Source of the DNA: Aureitalea marina
Lineage (GTDB): Bacteria; Bacteroidota; Bacteroidia; Flavobacteriales; Flavobacteriaceae
NCBI RefSeq assembly: GCF_002943755.1
Contig: NZ_MQUB01000001.1
Span: forward strand, 2,703,653-2,767,652
DNA length: 64,000 nt
Direction: 5' to 3'
Under the pieces are notes generated by a model. That model did not search any database, was not told the origin of the DNA, and saw nothing but the letters and a program-made list of their open reading frames with translations. Positions 1 to 8,406 of the stretch are shown here, piece by piece. Each line of letters begins with the position of its first letter. Within the stretch, counting starts at the first letter, position 1. A program made the translations under genes and the position numbers.

Positions 1-2
1 CC

Positions 3-392
3 TTATCCCTGGAAACCGCCTACTCACCCTATTTTGAGGCCTACAATGACAAGCTGGCTGCTCACAAAGTGATTGCCATCGAGATGGTGGTTTTCGTCCC
101 CAGTCACATAGGGGTAGACCTGGAAGCCCGATTGGCCTCTGTAGATACTTATGGACCATTCAATTCCTTATTTGTACAACTTGATCAAGGGAATGGCATT
201 TTTAACGACTTTGCAGGAAATGGAAAGTTGATGGCCCGCTTGGGATTTATAGAGCTTTGGGCCAGGGACAGTGTAAGTGGTAAAGCCAAGTCTATCTTCG
301 GGAAGGCGATCAATGAATTACCTGAAGGCGGTCAGTTTCAGGTTGAAGCAGAAAGCCGTCATGGAAACGTTACTTTAAAGTCAAGCCAATAA
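3..392 (+). CDS. C-terminal part of an unidentified protein (5' end outside window)
   Basis: The reading frame is open from the window edge (first full codon at base 3) to a TAA at 390-392, so about 130 C-terminal residues are present and the start is missing. An in-frame GTG at 69 is not needed as a start because coding continues upstream of it. There is no membrane segment. The alternating polar/hydrophobic strands and the ending 'GNVTLKSSQ' recall repetitive beta-structure proteins of the DUF4097 kind, but that resemblance is weak and I do not assign a family. It lies just upstream of lspA on the same strand. Confidence 0.6.
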   Translation, partial: LSLETAYSPYFEAYNDKLAAHKVIAIEMVVFVPSHIGVDLEARLASVDTYGPFNSLFVQLDQGNGIFNDFAGNGKLMARLGFIELWARDSVSGKAKSIFGKAINELPEGGQFQVEAESRHGNVTLKSSQ

Positions 393-399
393 ATATTGT

Positions 400-407
400 T
401 ATTTTTG
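400..407 (+). promoter_or_regulatory. TAnnTTTG (-7) element upstream of lspA
   Basis: TATTTTTG matches the Bacteroidota sigma-A -7 consensus TAnnTTTG and lies 34 bases before the lspA ATG. No clear TTG stands at the expected -33 spacing, so only the -7 half is supported. Confidence 0.4.
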
Positions 408-441
408 CCCCTTCAGAAACCTGTCCGATAGCGTATTGCGC

Positions 442-1110
442 ATGATTCCTAAATCCTTTTCACTCAAGAACTCAATATTACTCATCGCTTTGGTCCTGCT
501 CATCGATCAGATAAGCAAGGTCTATATCAAAACGAACTTCGTTTTAGGCGAAGAGGTAGAAGTATTTAGTTGGTTCAAGATCCTGTTCGTGGAGAACGAA
601 GGGATGGCTTGGGGCGCCCGCATCCCCGGGGAGTATGGCAAACTGATCCTAACCCTTTTTCGGTTGGTGGCCATATGCGGGATCGGATATTGGCTGTGGG
701 ATTCGGTTAGAAAGGTTTCGCCTCGGGTTTTGATCGTTGCCATCTCTTTCATTTTTGCCGGAGCCATGGGGAATATTATCGATTCTGTCTTCTACGGGCT
801 GATCTTCGACAGTAGTAGCAACCAGGTTGCTACTATGTTCCCTCCTGACGGGGGATATGGAACCATTTTCCATGGCAAGGTGGTGGATATGCTCCATTTT
901 CCTATGTGGAAAGGATATCTTCCAGATTGGATACCCTTTTGGGGCGGTGATTATTTTGTCTTCTTTGAGCCAGTATTCAATATTGCGGATTCGGCCATCA
1001 CCACAGGAGTCTTTCTCTTGATCTTGTTTAACAAGAAAGCTTTTCCTAAAAAAGATAAAGAACAGGATTCCAAACCTTCAGAATCTACAGAAGGTACTTC
1101 ACAGGATTAA
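442..1110 (+). CDS. lspA: Lipoprotein signal peptidase (signal peptidase II)
   Basis: This inner-membrane aspartyl protease removes signal peptides from prolipoproteins after diacylglyceryl transfer. The window encodes about ten likely lipoproteins that need it. Family motifs are visible: 'LIDQISK' (Asp22), 'VENEGMAWG' (about 51-58), 'GNIIDS' (Asp114) and 'NIADSA' (Asp183). The last two aspartates are the expected catalytic pair. Four hydrophobic segments fit the fold. The 222-residue length and the insertion between the catalytic motifs (about 120-170) are typical of the longer Bacteroidota form. The ATG at 442 is chosen over an in-frame TTG at 436. The C-terminus is a charged Lys/Glu/Ser tail. 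Its stop overlaps the stop of the convergent DUF2752 gene. Confidence 0.95.
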   Translation: MIPKSFSLKNSILLIALVLLIDQISKVYIKTNFVLGEEVEVFSWFKILFVENEGMAWGARIPGEYGKLILTLFRLVAICGIGYWLWDSVRKVSPRVLIVAISFIFAGAMGNIIDSVFYGLIFDSSSNQVATMFPPDGGYGTIFHGKVVDMLHFPMWKGYLPDWIPFWGGDYFVFFEPVFNIADSAITTGVFLLILFNKKAFPKKDKEQDSKPSESTEGTSQD

Positions 1111-1520
1111 GGAAATACATCCGGCGAGAGAAGGTTGAAGGGATATGCCGGTATATTGCGGCCTATCCAAAATAAGACCACAACTGCTAGAGAAGCGTAG
1201 GTCACTTTGTTGGATTTGACTCCTTCTCTGATACTTGCTTTATTCGATAGATAATTAAATAGTCTAGTGAAGACGATTGGGACAGCGATCATCAGGCTCA
1301 GAATCAGTAAGGGATTGGTCCAGAATGCTATTTCGAGATCCCCGTGCAGTAAATGGTGCAGAGCTCGTTGAGATCCACATCCGGGACAATGGAACCCGGT
1401 GATGAAATAAAAGGGACAGGGCAAGAGGGTCGTCTTTTCAGGGTCGATCCAATAGTACAGGGACGCCAGGCCAGTAATTCCCGCCCCGATCAAAGCAAGG
1501 GTTCCAAATCGATTTTTCAT
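1107..1520 (-). CDS. DUF2752 domain membrane protein
   Basis: A small 137-residue membrane protein with three predicted transmembrane helices (about 8-25, 60-85, 110-127). The DUF2752 signature 'GFHCPGCGSQRALHHLL' lies after the first helix; its CxxC pair could bind metal or be redox-active. The biochemical function of the family is unknown. The gene starts at an ATG and is the last of a leftward group after the cyclo-ligase, from which it is separated by 39 bases. It converges on lspA with overlapping stop codons. Confidence 0.85.
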   Translation of the reverse strand: MKNRFGTLALIGAGITGLASLYYWIDPEKTTLLPCPFYFITGFHCPGCGSQRALHHLLHGDLEIAFWTNPLLILSLMIAVPIVFTRLFNYLSNKASIREGVKSNKVTYASLAVVVLFWIGRNIPAYPFNLLSPDVFP

Positions 1521-1559
1521 ATTGTCCTCACAAAGTAAACTACAAATCTTCTTAATTGA

Positions 1560-2126
1560 TCAATTGGACTGAGGAAATTGATGTATTCCTTCCGGGGTGA
1601 TGCAATAGTGCAGGGGGATATCGACAGGATCTGTCGGAATAACCTCTTCCGGGCCAAAGTAGGACAGACCAACAAAGAGCACGCCCTTATTGCACTGAGC
1701 TAAAAAGCGATCGTAAAATCCCTTGCCATAGCCCAATCGATTCCCTTTTTGATCATAGGCTAATAAGGGCACAAAGATTACCTCCAGCTGATCGATCGGG
1801 AAGGGAATCCCACCTTCTGGTTCCGGTATTCCCATGGCATTTACAGAGATCTTGGTGTTGTCCTCCAACAGTACATGATTTAGGCTTGTTGTTTTGAAAT
1901 CTGAACGGGAAAGGACCACAGATTTGTCCCTACCTTGTAAAATGTGTAGAAGATAAGAGGTGTCCACTTCCCGCTGTTGCTGGATCGGCAAAAAGAGATG
2001 AAAATACTGACGGTCCCAAATATCCAGTTTCAGGCTTTGATTGGCAATATCCAGAGAGGCCTGGTCCGGATCCTCCAGATCCAAACGTTTCTTTTTATAG
2101 ATCTTCCTGAGTTCTGATTTTGTCAT
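1560..2126 (-). CDS. 5-formyltetrahydrofolate cyclo-ligase
   Basis: Converts 5-formyl-THF to 5,10-methenyl-THF using ATP, returning folate to one-carbon metabolism in the cytoplasm. The 188-residue size is normal for the family. The N-terminal basic stretch 'KSELRKIYKKKR' and the nucleotide/folate-binding motif 'RLGYGKGFYDRFL' (about 131-143) are typical. The ATG at 2126 is preferred to the TTG one codon upstream and overlaps the TGA of the upstream deacylase gene by one base, which suggests translational coupling. Confidence 0.93.
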   Translation of the reverse strand: MTKSELRKIYKKKRLDLEDPDQASLDIANQSLKLDIWDRQYFHLFLPIQQQREVDTSYLLHILQGRDKSVVLSRSDFKTTSLNHVLLEDNTKISVNAMGIPEPEGGIPFPIDQLEVIFVPLLAYDQKGNRLGYGKGFYDRFLAQCNKGVLFVGLSYFGPEEVIPTDPVDIPLHYCITPEGIHQFPQSN

Positions 2127-3094
2127 CAAATACTGCCTGCCTGGGTGGAGATATGGAAGATGGCATCTCCCTGGTGAACAATGGGTGCATGATTTACATT
2201 GATGATGTAACCATCATTGGGAGCCAGTACTTTAAAGCGCATGGTACCATATGGGTCTGTAATTGTTGCGAGGAATTCACCTTTTTGCACCAATTTGTTG
2301 CATTTGATCTTAACGTGCAACAATCCACTGCGTTGGGCTCTTACCCATCGGCTCTTTTCGATCAGGACTCCAGATTCCGTCAAAGGGGGTTTTACAAATT
2401 GATCCTGCAACATACCCAGTGAATCCAGTACACGGCAAACACCATCTACTCCTGTTTTGACGATCTGCTTATGGCTTTCCAAAGACTTACCTCCCTCGTA
2501 AAGCAATATTGGGACACCAAGCTTTTCACAGGTGGACCGGAATGACTTCCTGATATTTCCGGAATAGACGGTAAATGGAGCCTGGAAGACTTTGGCCAAT
2601 TCTAATAGTTGCTTATCTCCGGCTACTATCCTGACCTGGGCAGCATTGAACCTACTTGCACCACCGGTGTGAAAATCCATGCAATAGTCTGCCTTAGGTA
2701 GTATTTCCTTTGTAAAATGATAGGCTACTCTACTAGCCAAAGATCCCGTTTTGGTTCCTGGAAAGCTCCTGTTGAGGTCTCTTCCGTCCGGAAAGGCACG
2801 TTCAGCATTCAGGAAACCAAAGATGTTCAGGATGGGTATACTAATGACCGTTCCCGCCTTAGGTTTATTCATCTTTCTGGCAATGAGCTGCCGTACGATC
2901 TCTACCCCGTTGATCTCGTCCCCATGAATGCCTGCGGTCAGCAGGACGGTGGGTCCCGGTTCGAGAGCCCGCTCAATAATGATGGGAATTTCCACCTTGG
3001 TGGTGGTATAGAGTTTGGCCATACTAAAATCCACTGTTCGGCTTTCACCGGGAGCGATGGATTGGCCAAGCAATTCCAGGTTCTCTTGAGACAT
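2126..3094 (-). CDS. M14-like succinylglutamate desuccinylase/aspartoacylase family protein
   Basis: A zinc-dependent hydrolase of the AstE/ASPA branch of the M14 fold, which cleaves N-acyl amino acids or related amide bonds. The zinc motif 'AGIHGDEINGVEIVRQL' (HxxE, about 55-70) and 'DFHTGG' (about 140) supply the ligands. The C-terminal third has a barrel-like, biotinyl-like shape ('GEFLATITDPYGTMRFKV') often found in this branch. The ATG at 3094 is preferred to a GTG three codons earlier. It lies 59 bases downstream of a RimK-type ligase on the same strand. The substrate cannot be told from sequence. Confidence 0.88.
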   Translation of the reverse strand: MSQENLELLGQSIAPGESRTVDFSMAKLYTTTKVEIPIIIERALEPGPTVLLTAGIHGDEINGVEIVRQLIARKMNKPKAGTVISIPILNIFGFLNAERAFPDGRDLNRSFPGTKTGSLASRVAYHFTKEILPKADYCMDFHTGGASRFNAAQVRIVAGDKQLLELAKVFQAPFTVYSGNIRKSFRSTCEKLGVPILLYEGGKSLESHKQIVKTGVDGVCRVLDSLGMLQDQFVKPPLTESGVLIEKSRWVRAQRSGLLHVKIKCNKLVQKGEFLATITDPYGTMRFKVLAPNDGYIINVNHAPIVHQGDAIFHISTQAGSI

Positions 3095-3153
3095 ATTGAT
3101 CACTTAGGGCTACTTGTGCAAGTTACAAAAATGGACGGGAGACCAGTGGTAGG

Positions 3154-4029
3154 TCACTGACGTTTGTTGCGCTCGATATATGAAATGATCTGACCGGAAA
3201 CGTCAATTCCGGTGGTCGTTTCAATACCTTCCAGACCAGGGGTCGAATTAACTTCCAATACCATAGGTCCACTATTTGATTCCAGCAGATCGACCCCACA
3301 AACTCCCAGACGAAGTGCCTTGGCCGCTCTCAGGGCAAGGTTCTCCAGTTTATGATCCAGTTTCAAGGCCTCAGCACTACCTCCTCTGTGCAAATTAGAG
3401 CGGAACTCGCCCTCTTTGCCTTGTCTTTTCATCGCAGCCACGATCTTTCCATCCACCACGATTGCACGGATATCGGAGCCCTTGGATTCTGCAATGAATT
3501 CTTGGATGATAAATCGAACTTTGGCGGCTTTCAAGGTTTCTATAGTAGAGAGGGCAGACCGCTTGGATTCAGCCAGAATTACACCATTCCCATGTGTGCC
3601 TTGCAGTAGTTTGATGATATAAGGTGGAGGTCCAAAACGATCCAAAGCTGACTCTGGATCATAACCCATGCCAAGGGTGGTCTTGGGAATGGGAATCCGC
3701 GCCTGAGCCAGTATCTGGAAACAGGTCCATTTGTTGCGTGATTGTAATATGGGTTCGGCTCCGGATACACAGAATATTCCCATGGCCTGGAAATGTCGGA
3801 CGATGGTCGATCCAAAATAGGTGTTAGAAGCTCCCACCCGAGGAATGAGCGCATGCAGGTCATCAACCAATTCGTTGTGGTAATAAAGTCTGTTTTGGCC
3901 TTCTTCAGTCTCCAGGGAACAGTAAGCCGGATCCAGTACTTCCATGACGTGGTTTCTGGCCATACCAGCTTTCAGCAGGCTCTGGGTAGAGTAGAGGTGT
4001 TCTCCGCGCGAAAGGATCGCAATGTTCAT
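3154..4029 (-). CDS. RimK-type ATP-grasp ligase (alpha-L-glutamate ligase family)
   Basis: An ATP-grasp enzyme that forms an amide bond between a carboxylate and an amine. E. coli RimK adds glutamates to the C-terminus of ribosomal protein S6. This 291-residue protein begins 'MNIAILSRG' and carries the ATP-grasp nucleotide motifs ('YIIKLLQGTHGNGVIL', 'FIIQEFI') and the Mg/ATP-binding end 'GVDLLESNSGPMVLEVNS'. 'HRGGSAEAL' is the usual RimK glycine-rich loop. The ATG at 4029 is chosen because the upstream in-frame extension matches nothing known. Immediately downstream is an M14-like deacylase, so ligase and hydrolase probably act in one pathway. Whether S6 is the substrate is unproven. Confidence 0.9.
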   Translation of the reverse strand: MNIAILSRGEHLYSTQSLLKAGMARNHVMEVLDPAYCSLETEEGQNRLYYHNELVDDLHALIPRVGASNTYFGSTIVRHFQAMGIFCVSGAEPILQSRNKWTCFQILAQARIPIPKTTLGMGYDPESALDRFGPPPYIIKLLQGTHGNGVILAESKRSALSTIETLKAAKVRFIIQEFIAESKGSDIRAIVVDGKIVAAMKRQGKEGEFRSNLHRGGSAEALKLDHKLENLALRAAKALRLGVCGVDLLESNSGPMVLEVNSTPGLEGIETTTGIDVSGQIISYIERNKRQ

Positions 4030-4142
4030 TGAGGTAGTAGTCTCTATGCAATTTAGCAAAAATTGCGATTGGTACTTGCGGAGGTACTATTGGAAGCAAT
4101 TGATGCCCGGACGAAAAGACCACATATTCCTGAATTTGAATA

Positions 4143-4161
4143 CAAATCTACTTTATCTTTG
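4143..4161. promoter_or_regulatory. Back-to-back -7 elements between rimK-like gene and uvrC
   Basis: On the + strand TATCTTTG (4154-4161) fits TAnnTTTG. On the - strand TAGATTTG (complement of 4143-4150) fits the same consensus pointing toward the RimK gene. The uvrC ATG is only four bases beyond the + element, so transcription from it would start at or next to the ATG. Confidence 0.45.
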
Positions 4162-4165
4162 AGCT

Positions 4166-5962
4166 ATGGCCGACCCCTCCATCAAACTTCAAATATCAAC
4201 CTTACCCAACAAGCCTGGCGTCTATCAGTACTACGATAAAGACGAGCAATTGTTGTATATCGGCAAAGCCAAGAACCTGAAGAAAAGGGTAGCCTCCTAT
4301 TTCACCAAACAACACGACAATGGAAAGACCAGGGTACTGGTTAAAAAAATAGCCAAGGTTCGCCATATCGTGGTGGCTAATGAGACCGATGCTTTGTTAC
4401 TTGAAAATAACCTGATCAAAAAGTATCAACCCAGGTACAATGTTTTGTTGAAGGACGATAAGACCTATCCTTGGATTTGCATCAAAAAAGAGCGTTTCCC
4501 ACGTGTCTTCTCAACACGCAAGCTTATCCGTGATGGTTCGGAATACTATGGACCCTTTACGAATATGAGGACGGTTCACACCTTACTCGAACTCATTCGG
4601 GGACTCTATCCGCTGCGTACGTGCAATTATGACCTGTCCGAGGAGAAGATAAAGGCGGGCAAGTATAAGGTTTGTCTGGAGTATCACCTGGGGAATTGTC
4701 TGGGTCCCTGTGAAGCCAGACAGACAGAAGATGCTTATAATCAAGATATTCAGGCTATTCGGAATATCATCAAGGGAAATTTCAAGGCCTCACTCAAGGA
4801 TTTCAAGGCCCAGATGAAACAGTATTCGGAGGATCTGATGTTCGAAGATGCCCAGCGCATCAAGGAAAAGATAGAGGTCTTGGAGAACTACCAGGCCAAA
4901 TCGACCATAGTGAACCCGAAGATCACCAATGTCGATGTCTTCACCATTCTATCGGACGAGAGTTACGCCTATATAAACTATCTGCAGATCTCCTTTGGTT
5001 CCATAATTCGATCTCATACCCTGGAGATCAAAAAGAAATTGGACGAGACAGATGAAGATTTACTCCAATTAGGGATCATCGAGATCAGGCAGCGTTTTGA
5101 ATCCAATGCCAAAGAGGTTTACTTATCCATCCCTCTTTCCCTGGGAGAGAAGGTGAAAGTTCATGTGCCGCAAGCCGGTGATAAAAAAAGACTGGTCGAA
5201 TTGTCTCTCCGCAACGCCAAGTACTACAAATTAGAGCGCCTGAAACAGGCCAAGATCGTAGACCCGGACCGGCATACCAACCGGATCATGACCCAAATGC
5301 AGTCCGATCTCAGGCTGTCTGAAGAACCCCGCCATATCGAGTGCTTTGACAACAGTAATATACAGGGCACACATCCCGTTGCAGCCTGTGTGGTTTTCAG
5401 GGATGGTAAACCCTCTAAGAAAGAGTATCGCAAATTCAATATCAAGACGGTCGAGGGCCCGGATGATTATGCCTCCATGGAAGAAGTGGTCTATAGGAGG
5501 TACAAACGAATGTTAGACGAGGAGCAACCTTTACCGCAACTCATCATCATCGATGGGGGGAAAGGACAATTGTCCTCTGCCCTCAAGAGCCTGGAGAAGC
5601 TTGATCTGAGAGGAAAGATCGCCATAGTGGGAATTGCCAAGCGATTGGAGGAATTGTTTTATCCGGACGATCCCATCCCGCTTTACCTGGATAAAAAATC
5701 GGAAACTTTAAAGATCATCCAGCAATTAAGGAATGAGGCACATCGTTTTGGAATAAGCTTTCATCGGGATAAGCGTAGTAAGGATGCACTGAATTCGGCC
5801 CTGACCACCATACCGGGGATAGGTGAGAAAACGGTGGTCGAACTGCTCTCACAATTCAAGAGCGTTAAACGGATCAGTGAGGCAGAATTTGAGGAATTAG
5901 AAGCCGTTATTGGTGCTTCCCGGGCGAGGAAAGTGGTTGAACACTTCAAACAGATTCAATGA
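4166..5962 (+). CDS. uvrC: Excinuclease ABC subunit C
   Basis: The nuclease of bacterial nucleotide excision repair; it makes both incisions after UvrB loads at damage. Domains are in the usual order over 598 residues. First is the GIY-YIG nuclease (about 12-95; 'GVYQYYDKDEQLLYIGKAK'). Next are four cysteines of the Fe-S/zinc type (about 150-180; 'TCNY', 'KVCLEYHLGNCLGPCE'). The UvrB-interacting UVR motif follows (about 205-240), then the RNase H-like domain (starting 'IECFDNSNIQGTHPVA') and a helix-hairpin-helix end ('IPGIGEKTVVELL'). It is complete, with no odd residues. The downstream patatin gene starts inside its stop codon (ATGA overlap). Confidence 0.97.
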   Translation: MADPSIKLQISTLPNKPGVYQYYDKDEQLLYIGKAKNLKKRVASYFTKQHDNGKTRVLVKKIAKVRHIVVANETDALLLENNLIKKYQPRYNVLLKDDKTYPWICIKKERFPRVFSTRKLIRDGSEYYGPFTNMRTVHTLLELIRGLYPLRTCNYDLSEEKIKAGKYKVCLEYHLGNCLGPCEARQTEDAYNQDIQAIRNIIKGNFKASLKDFKAQMKQYSEDLMFEDAQRIKEKIEVLENYQAKSTIVNPKITNVDVFTILSDESYAYINYLQISFGSIIRSHTLEIKKKLDETDEDLLQLGIIEIRQRFESNAKEVYLSIPLSLGEKVKVHVPQAGDKKRLVELSLRNAKYYKLERLKQAKIVDPDRHTNRIMTQMQSDLRLSEEPRHIECFDNSNIQGTHPVAACVVFRDGKPSKKEYRKFNIKTVEGPDDYASMEEVVYRRYKRMLDEEQPLPQLIIIDGGKGQLSSALKSLEKLDLRGKIAIVGIAKRLEELFYPDDPIPLYLDKKSETLKIIQQLRNEAHRFGISFHRDKRSKDALNSALTTIPGIGEKTVVELLSQFKSVKRISEAEFEELEAVIGASRARKVVEHFKQIQ

Positions 5963-8217
5963 GGATCAAGAATTTCTTTTGGGCGATGATTTTGCTGCCA
6001 TTCCTGGGGTTAGCTCAGGATGACACCCAGGAGGACCTGAAGGTTGGCTTGGTCTTGAGCGGCGGCGGAGCCAAAGGATTAGCTCATGTTGGCGCCTTAA
6101 AGATCATTGAAGAAGCGGGAATACGCATCGACTACATTGGCGGGACCAGCATGGGTGCCATAGTTGGAGGTTTGTATGCCTCAGGATATACGGCCAATCA
6201 ATTGGACTCTATTTTCAATGTCCTGGATTTCGATACCCTTATCCAGGATGATGTCCCCCGCTCTGCCAAGACATTCTACGAGAAAGAGGACGGCGAACGC
6301 TATGCACTCACCCTGCCTTTCGACGATTTCAAAGTAGATTTTCCCAGTGGGATTTCTAAAGGGCAGAACATCTATAACTTGTTGTCTAAACTGACCACTC
6401 ATGTCAGCGAGATCGAGGACTTTAACCAACTACCCATTCCATTTTTCTGTGTGACTACCAATGTGGAGACTGGCCAGGCCAAGATCTTTAATAAGGGCTA
6501 TTTGCCCAGGGTGATCTCCGCAAGCGGTTCTATTCCTTCGCTTTTTAGCCCGGTCAAGATCGGGGATTCTATTTATGTGGATGGAGGTGTGGTGAACAAT
6601 TATCCGGTAGACGAGGTCAGGGCTATGGGCGCTGATCTGGTCATCGGTATTGATGTTCAAGATTCCCTAAAGACCAGGGAAGAATTAAAGAGCGCAATCA
6701 GTTTATTGGGTCAGGTCAATAATTACCGGACCATTAATGCCATGAAGGAAAAAGCAGGGCGCACCGATATCTATATAAAGCCGAATATTGACGATTATAA
6801 TGTGGTGTCATTTGATGAGGGGAATCAGATCATCCGCTCAGGTCAGATTGCGGCCGAGGGATTTCGGGGGCGTCTAGAAGAGATAGCCTCCCGCCAAACA
6901 ACAGGGCCAAAGCCAAAACCGGAGATCCGATCTGCCGATGAGGTGTTCATCAAAGAAGTGGTGATCACGGGTAACGAGAATTATACCAGGGCCTATGTGC
7001 TGGGTAAACTCAAGATCCGTACACCGTCCAAAATAGAGTATACCGATTTTAGTACTGGGGTCAATAACTTGTCTGCAACGGGTAATTTTGACAATATCAA
7101 CTACCGGTTCATAGAGGATAAGGATAATGCAGGGGAGTACACCGTCCATTTCGATCTCGTGGAAAGTGGATCGCGAACCTTGCTCAGGGCAGGAGTGCAC
7201 TATGACGACCTATTCAAATCTGCAGCTCTGGTCAATATCACCCATAAGAGGCTGATCACCAACAACGACGTGGTCGCATTGGACCTGATCCTGGGAGACA
7301 ATATTCGATATAATTTCGAATATTACATCGACAAGGGCTATTACTGGAGCGTCGGTCTTTCTTCCGCTTACAATTTCTTTGCTAAGAATGTTGCTACAGA
7401 TTTTGTTCAAAGTGATTTAAATAATGTTGCAGTTGAGATTGCCGGTGGGCCGGAACTGAACAAGATCGATTTCGAATATGGCGATCTGACCAATAGGCTT
7501 TTTGTACAAACCGTCTTTCAGCGAATCTATCTGTTGGAATTGGGCGGGGAGCACAAATGGTTGAAGTACCTGTCTGAGACCTTTGGGCAGGACGACCAAA
7601 ACAAACCTCGGACGGTATTTGACAACACTAACTACTTCAGCGTATACGGTCTTTTAAAGTTTGATACCGAAGACGACAAATATTTCCCGTCCAGTGGATG
7701 GCTCTTTGAAGGTGATTTTCATTGGTACCTCCTGGCTGAAGGACAGAACGAGGATTTCGAATCCTTTTCCATTGGCAAGGCAAAAGTGGCCTATTCACAT
7801 CCCTTCAGTGATAAATGGTCGGGGAGAATTTCTACTGAGGGAGGGCTTAGAATTGGAAGTTCTACCACCAACAGCCTGGATTTCTTTATTGGGGGATATG
7901 GATACCGGCCGCTGAACAATTTTGTACCTCTAATGGGCTTCGAGGCTGTGTCTCTGCGAGGAGATACGTACTTGAAATCGGCCATTAGTCTGGACTTTGA
8001 ATTTGCAAAGAATCACCACTTCAACGGTGAGTTCAACATAGCCAATGTGGGGGACGACCTTTTTGCAACCGGGCAATGGATCGATGAGATCGATTATTCG
8101 GGATTTTCTATCGGTTATGGATGGAAGACCTTCCTGGGGCCGGTCGAATTGAAGTACGCTTATTCTCCAGAGGTGAAGGAGGATGTCTGGTATGTTAACG
8201 TAGGCTTCAGTTTTTAA
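5959..8217 (+). CDS. Patatin-like phospholipase with POTRA and outer-membrane barrel
   Basis: A two-part protein of 752 residues. A signal peptide (1-19, ending 'LGLAQ') leads into a patatin domain with the oxyanion loop 'SGGGAKG' (34-40), the nucleophile motif 'GTSMG' (Ser64) and the dyad 'DGG' (Asp208). Residues about 330-400 resemble a POTRA domain ('EVVITGNENYTRAYVLGKL'). The rest is an amphipathic BamA-like beta-barrel ending in 'YVNVGFSF' with a terminal Phe. This is the architecture of the PlpD class, in which a lipase is displayed or carried by its own barrel. It overlaps uvrC by four bases, though no functional link is expected. Confidence 0.92.
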   Translation: MRIKNFFWAMILLPFLGLAQDDTQEDLKVGLVLSGGGAKGLAHVGALKIIEEAGIRIDYIGGTSMGAIVGGLYASGYTANQLDSIFNVLDFDTLIQDDVPRSAKTFYEKEDGERYALTLPFDDFKVDFPSGISKGQNIYNLLSKLTTHVSEIEDFNQLPIPFFCVTTNVETGQAKIFNKGYLPRVISASGSIPSLFSPVKIGDSIYVDGGVVNNYPVDEVRAMGADLVIGIDVQDSLKTREELKSAISLLGQVNNYRTINAMKEKAGRTDIYIKPNIDDYNVVSFDEGNQIIRSGQIAAEGFRGRLEEIASRQTTGPKPKPEIRSADEVFIKEVVITGNENYTRAYVLGKLKIRTPSKIEYTDFSTGVNNLSATGNFDNINYRFIEDKDNAGEYTVHFDLVESGSRTLLRAGVHYDDLFKSAALVNITHKRLITNNDVVALDLILGDNIRYNFEYYIDKGYYWSVGLSSAYNFFAKNVATDFVQSDLNNVAVEIAGGPELNKIDFEYGDLTNRLFVQTVFQRIYLLELGGEHKWLKYLSETFGQDDQNKPRTVFDNTNYFSVYGLLKFDTEDDKYFPSSGWLFEGDFHWYLLAEGQNEDFESFSIGKAKVAYSHPFSDKWSGRISTEGGLRIGSSTTNSLDFFIGGYGYRPLNNFVPLMGFEAVSLRGDTYLKSAISLDFEFAKNHHFNGEFNIANVGDDLFATGQWIDEIDYSGFSIGYGWKTFLGPVELKYAYSPEVKEDVWYVNVGFSF

Positions 8218-8406
8218 GGTACTTCCGGCAATTTTTCCGATATTTGTGATATGGCTGTCACTGGCTGGAAATATCTACTCGTATTACTCAAATTCCTGAT
8301 CAAGCGGAATCCGGAATGAGTCATTGATTTATAGGCTGTCCCCCATAACGGCCGGACTGTGAACCGAATTTCCTCCAGCAGGATCAACCACACAAATCAA
8401 TGCATT
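8218..8406. other. Gap between patatin gene and hmgA
   Basis: 189 bases with no gene, no TAnnTTTG match on either strand and no clear terminator or RNA. I see nothing further in it. Confidence 0.6.

Noticed and set aside
2717..3160. Long open frame of 147 codons on the + strand inside the deacylase gene
   Set aside because: It lies opposite a conserved zinc hydrolase and its product has no coherent composition; a shadow frame.
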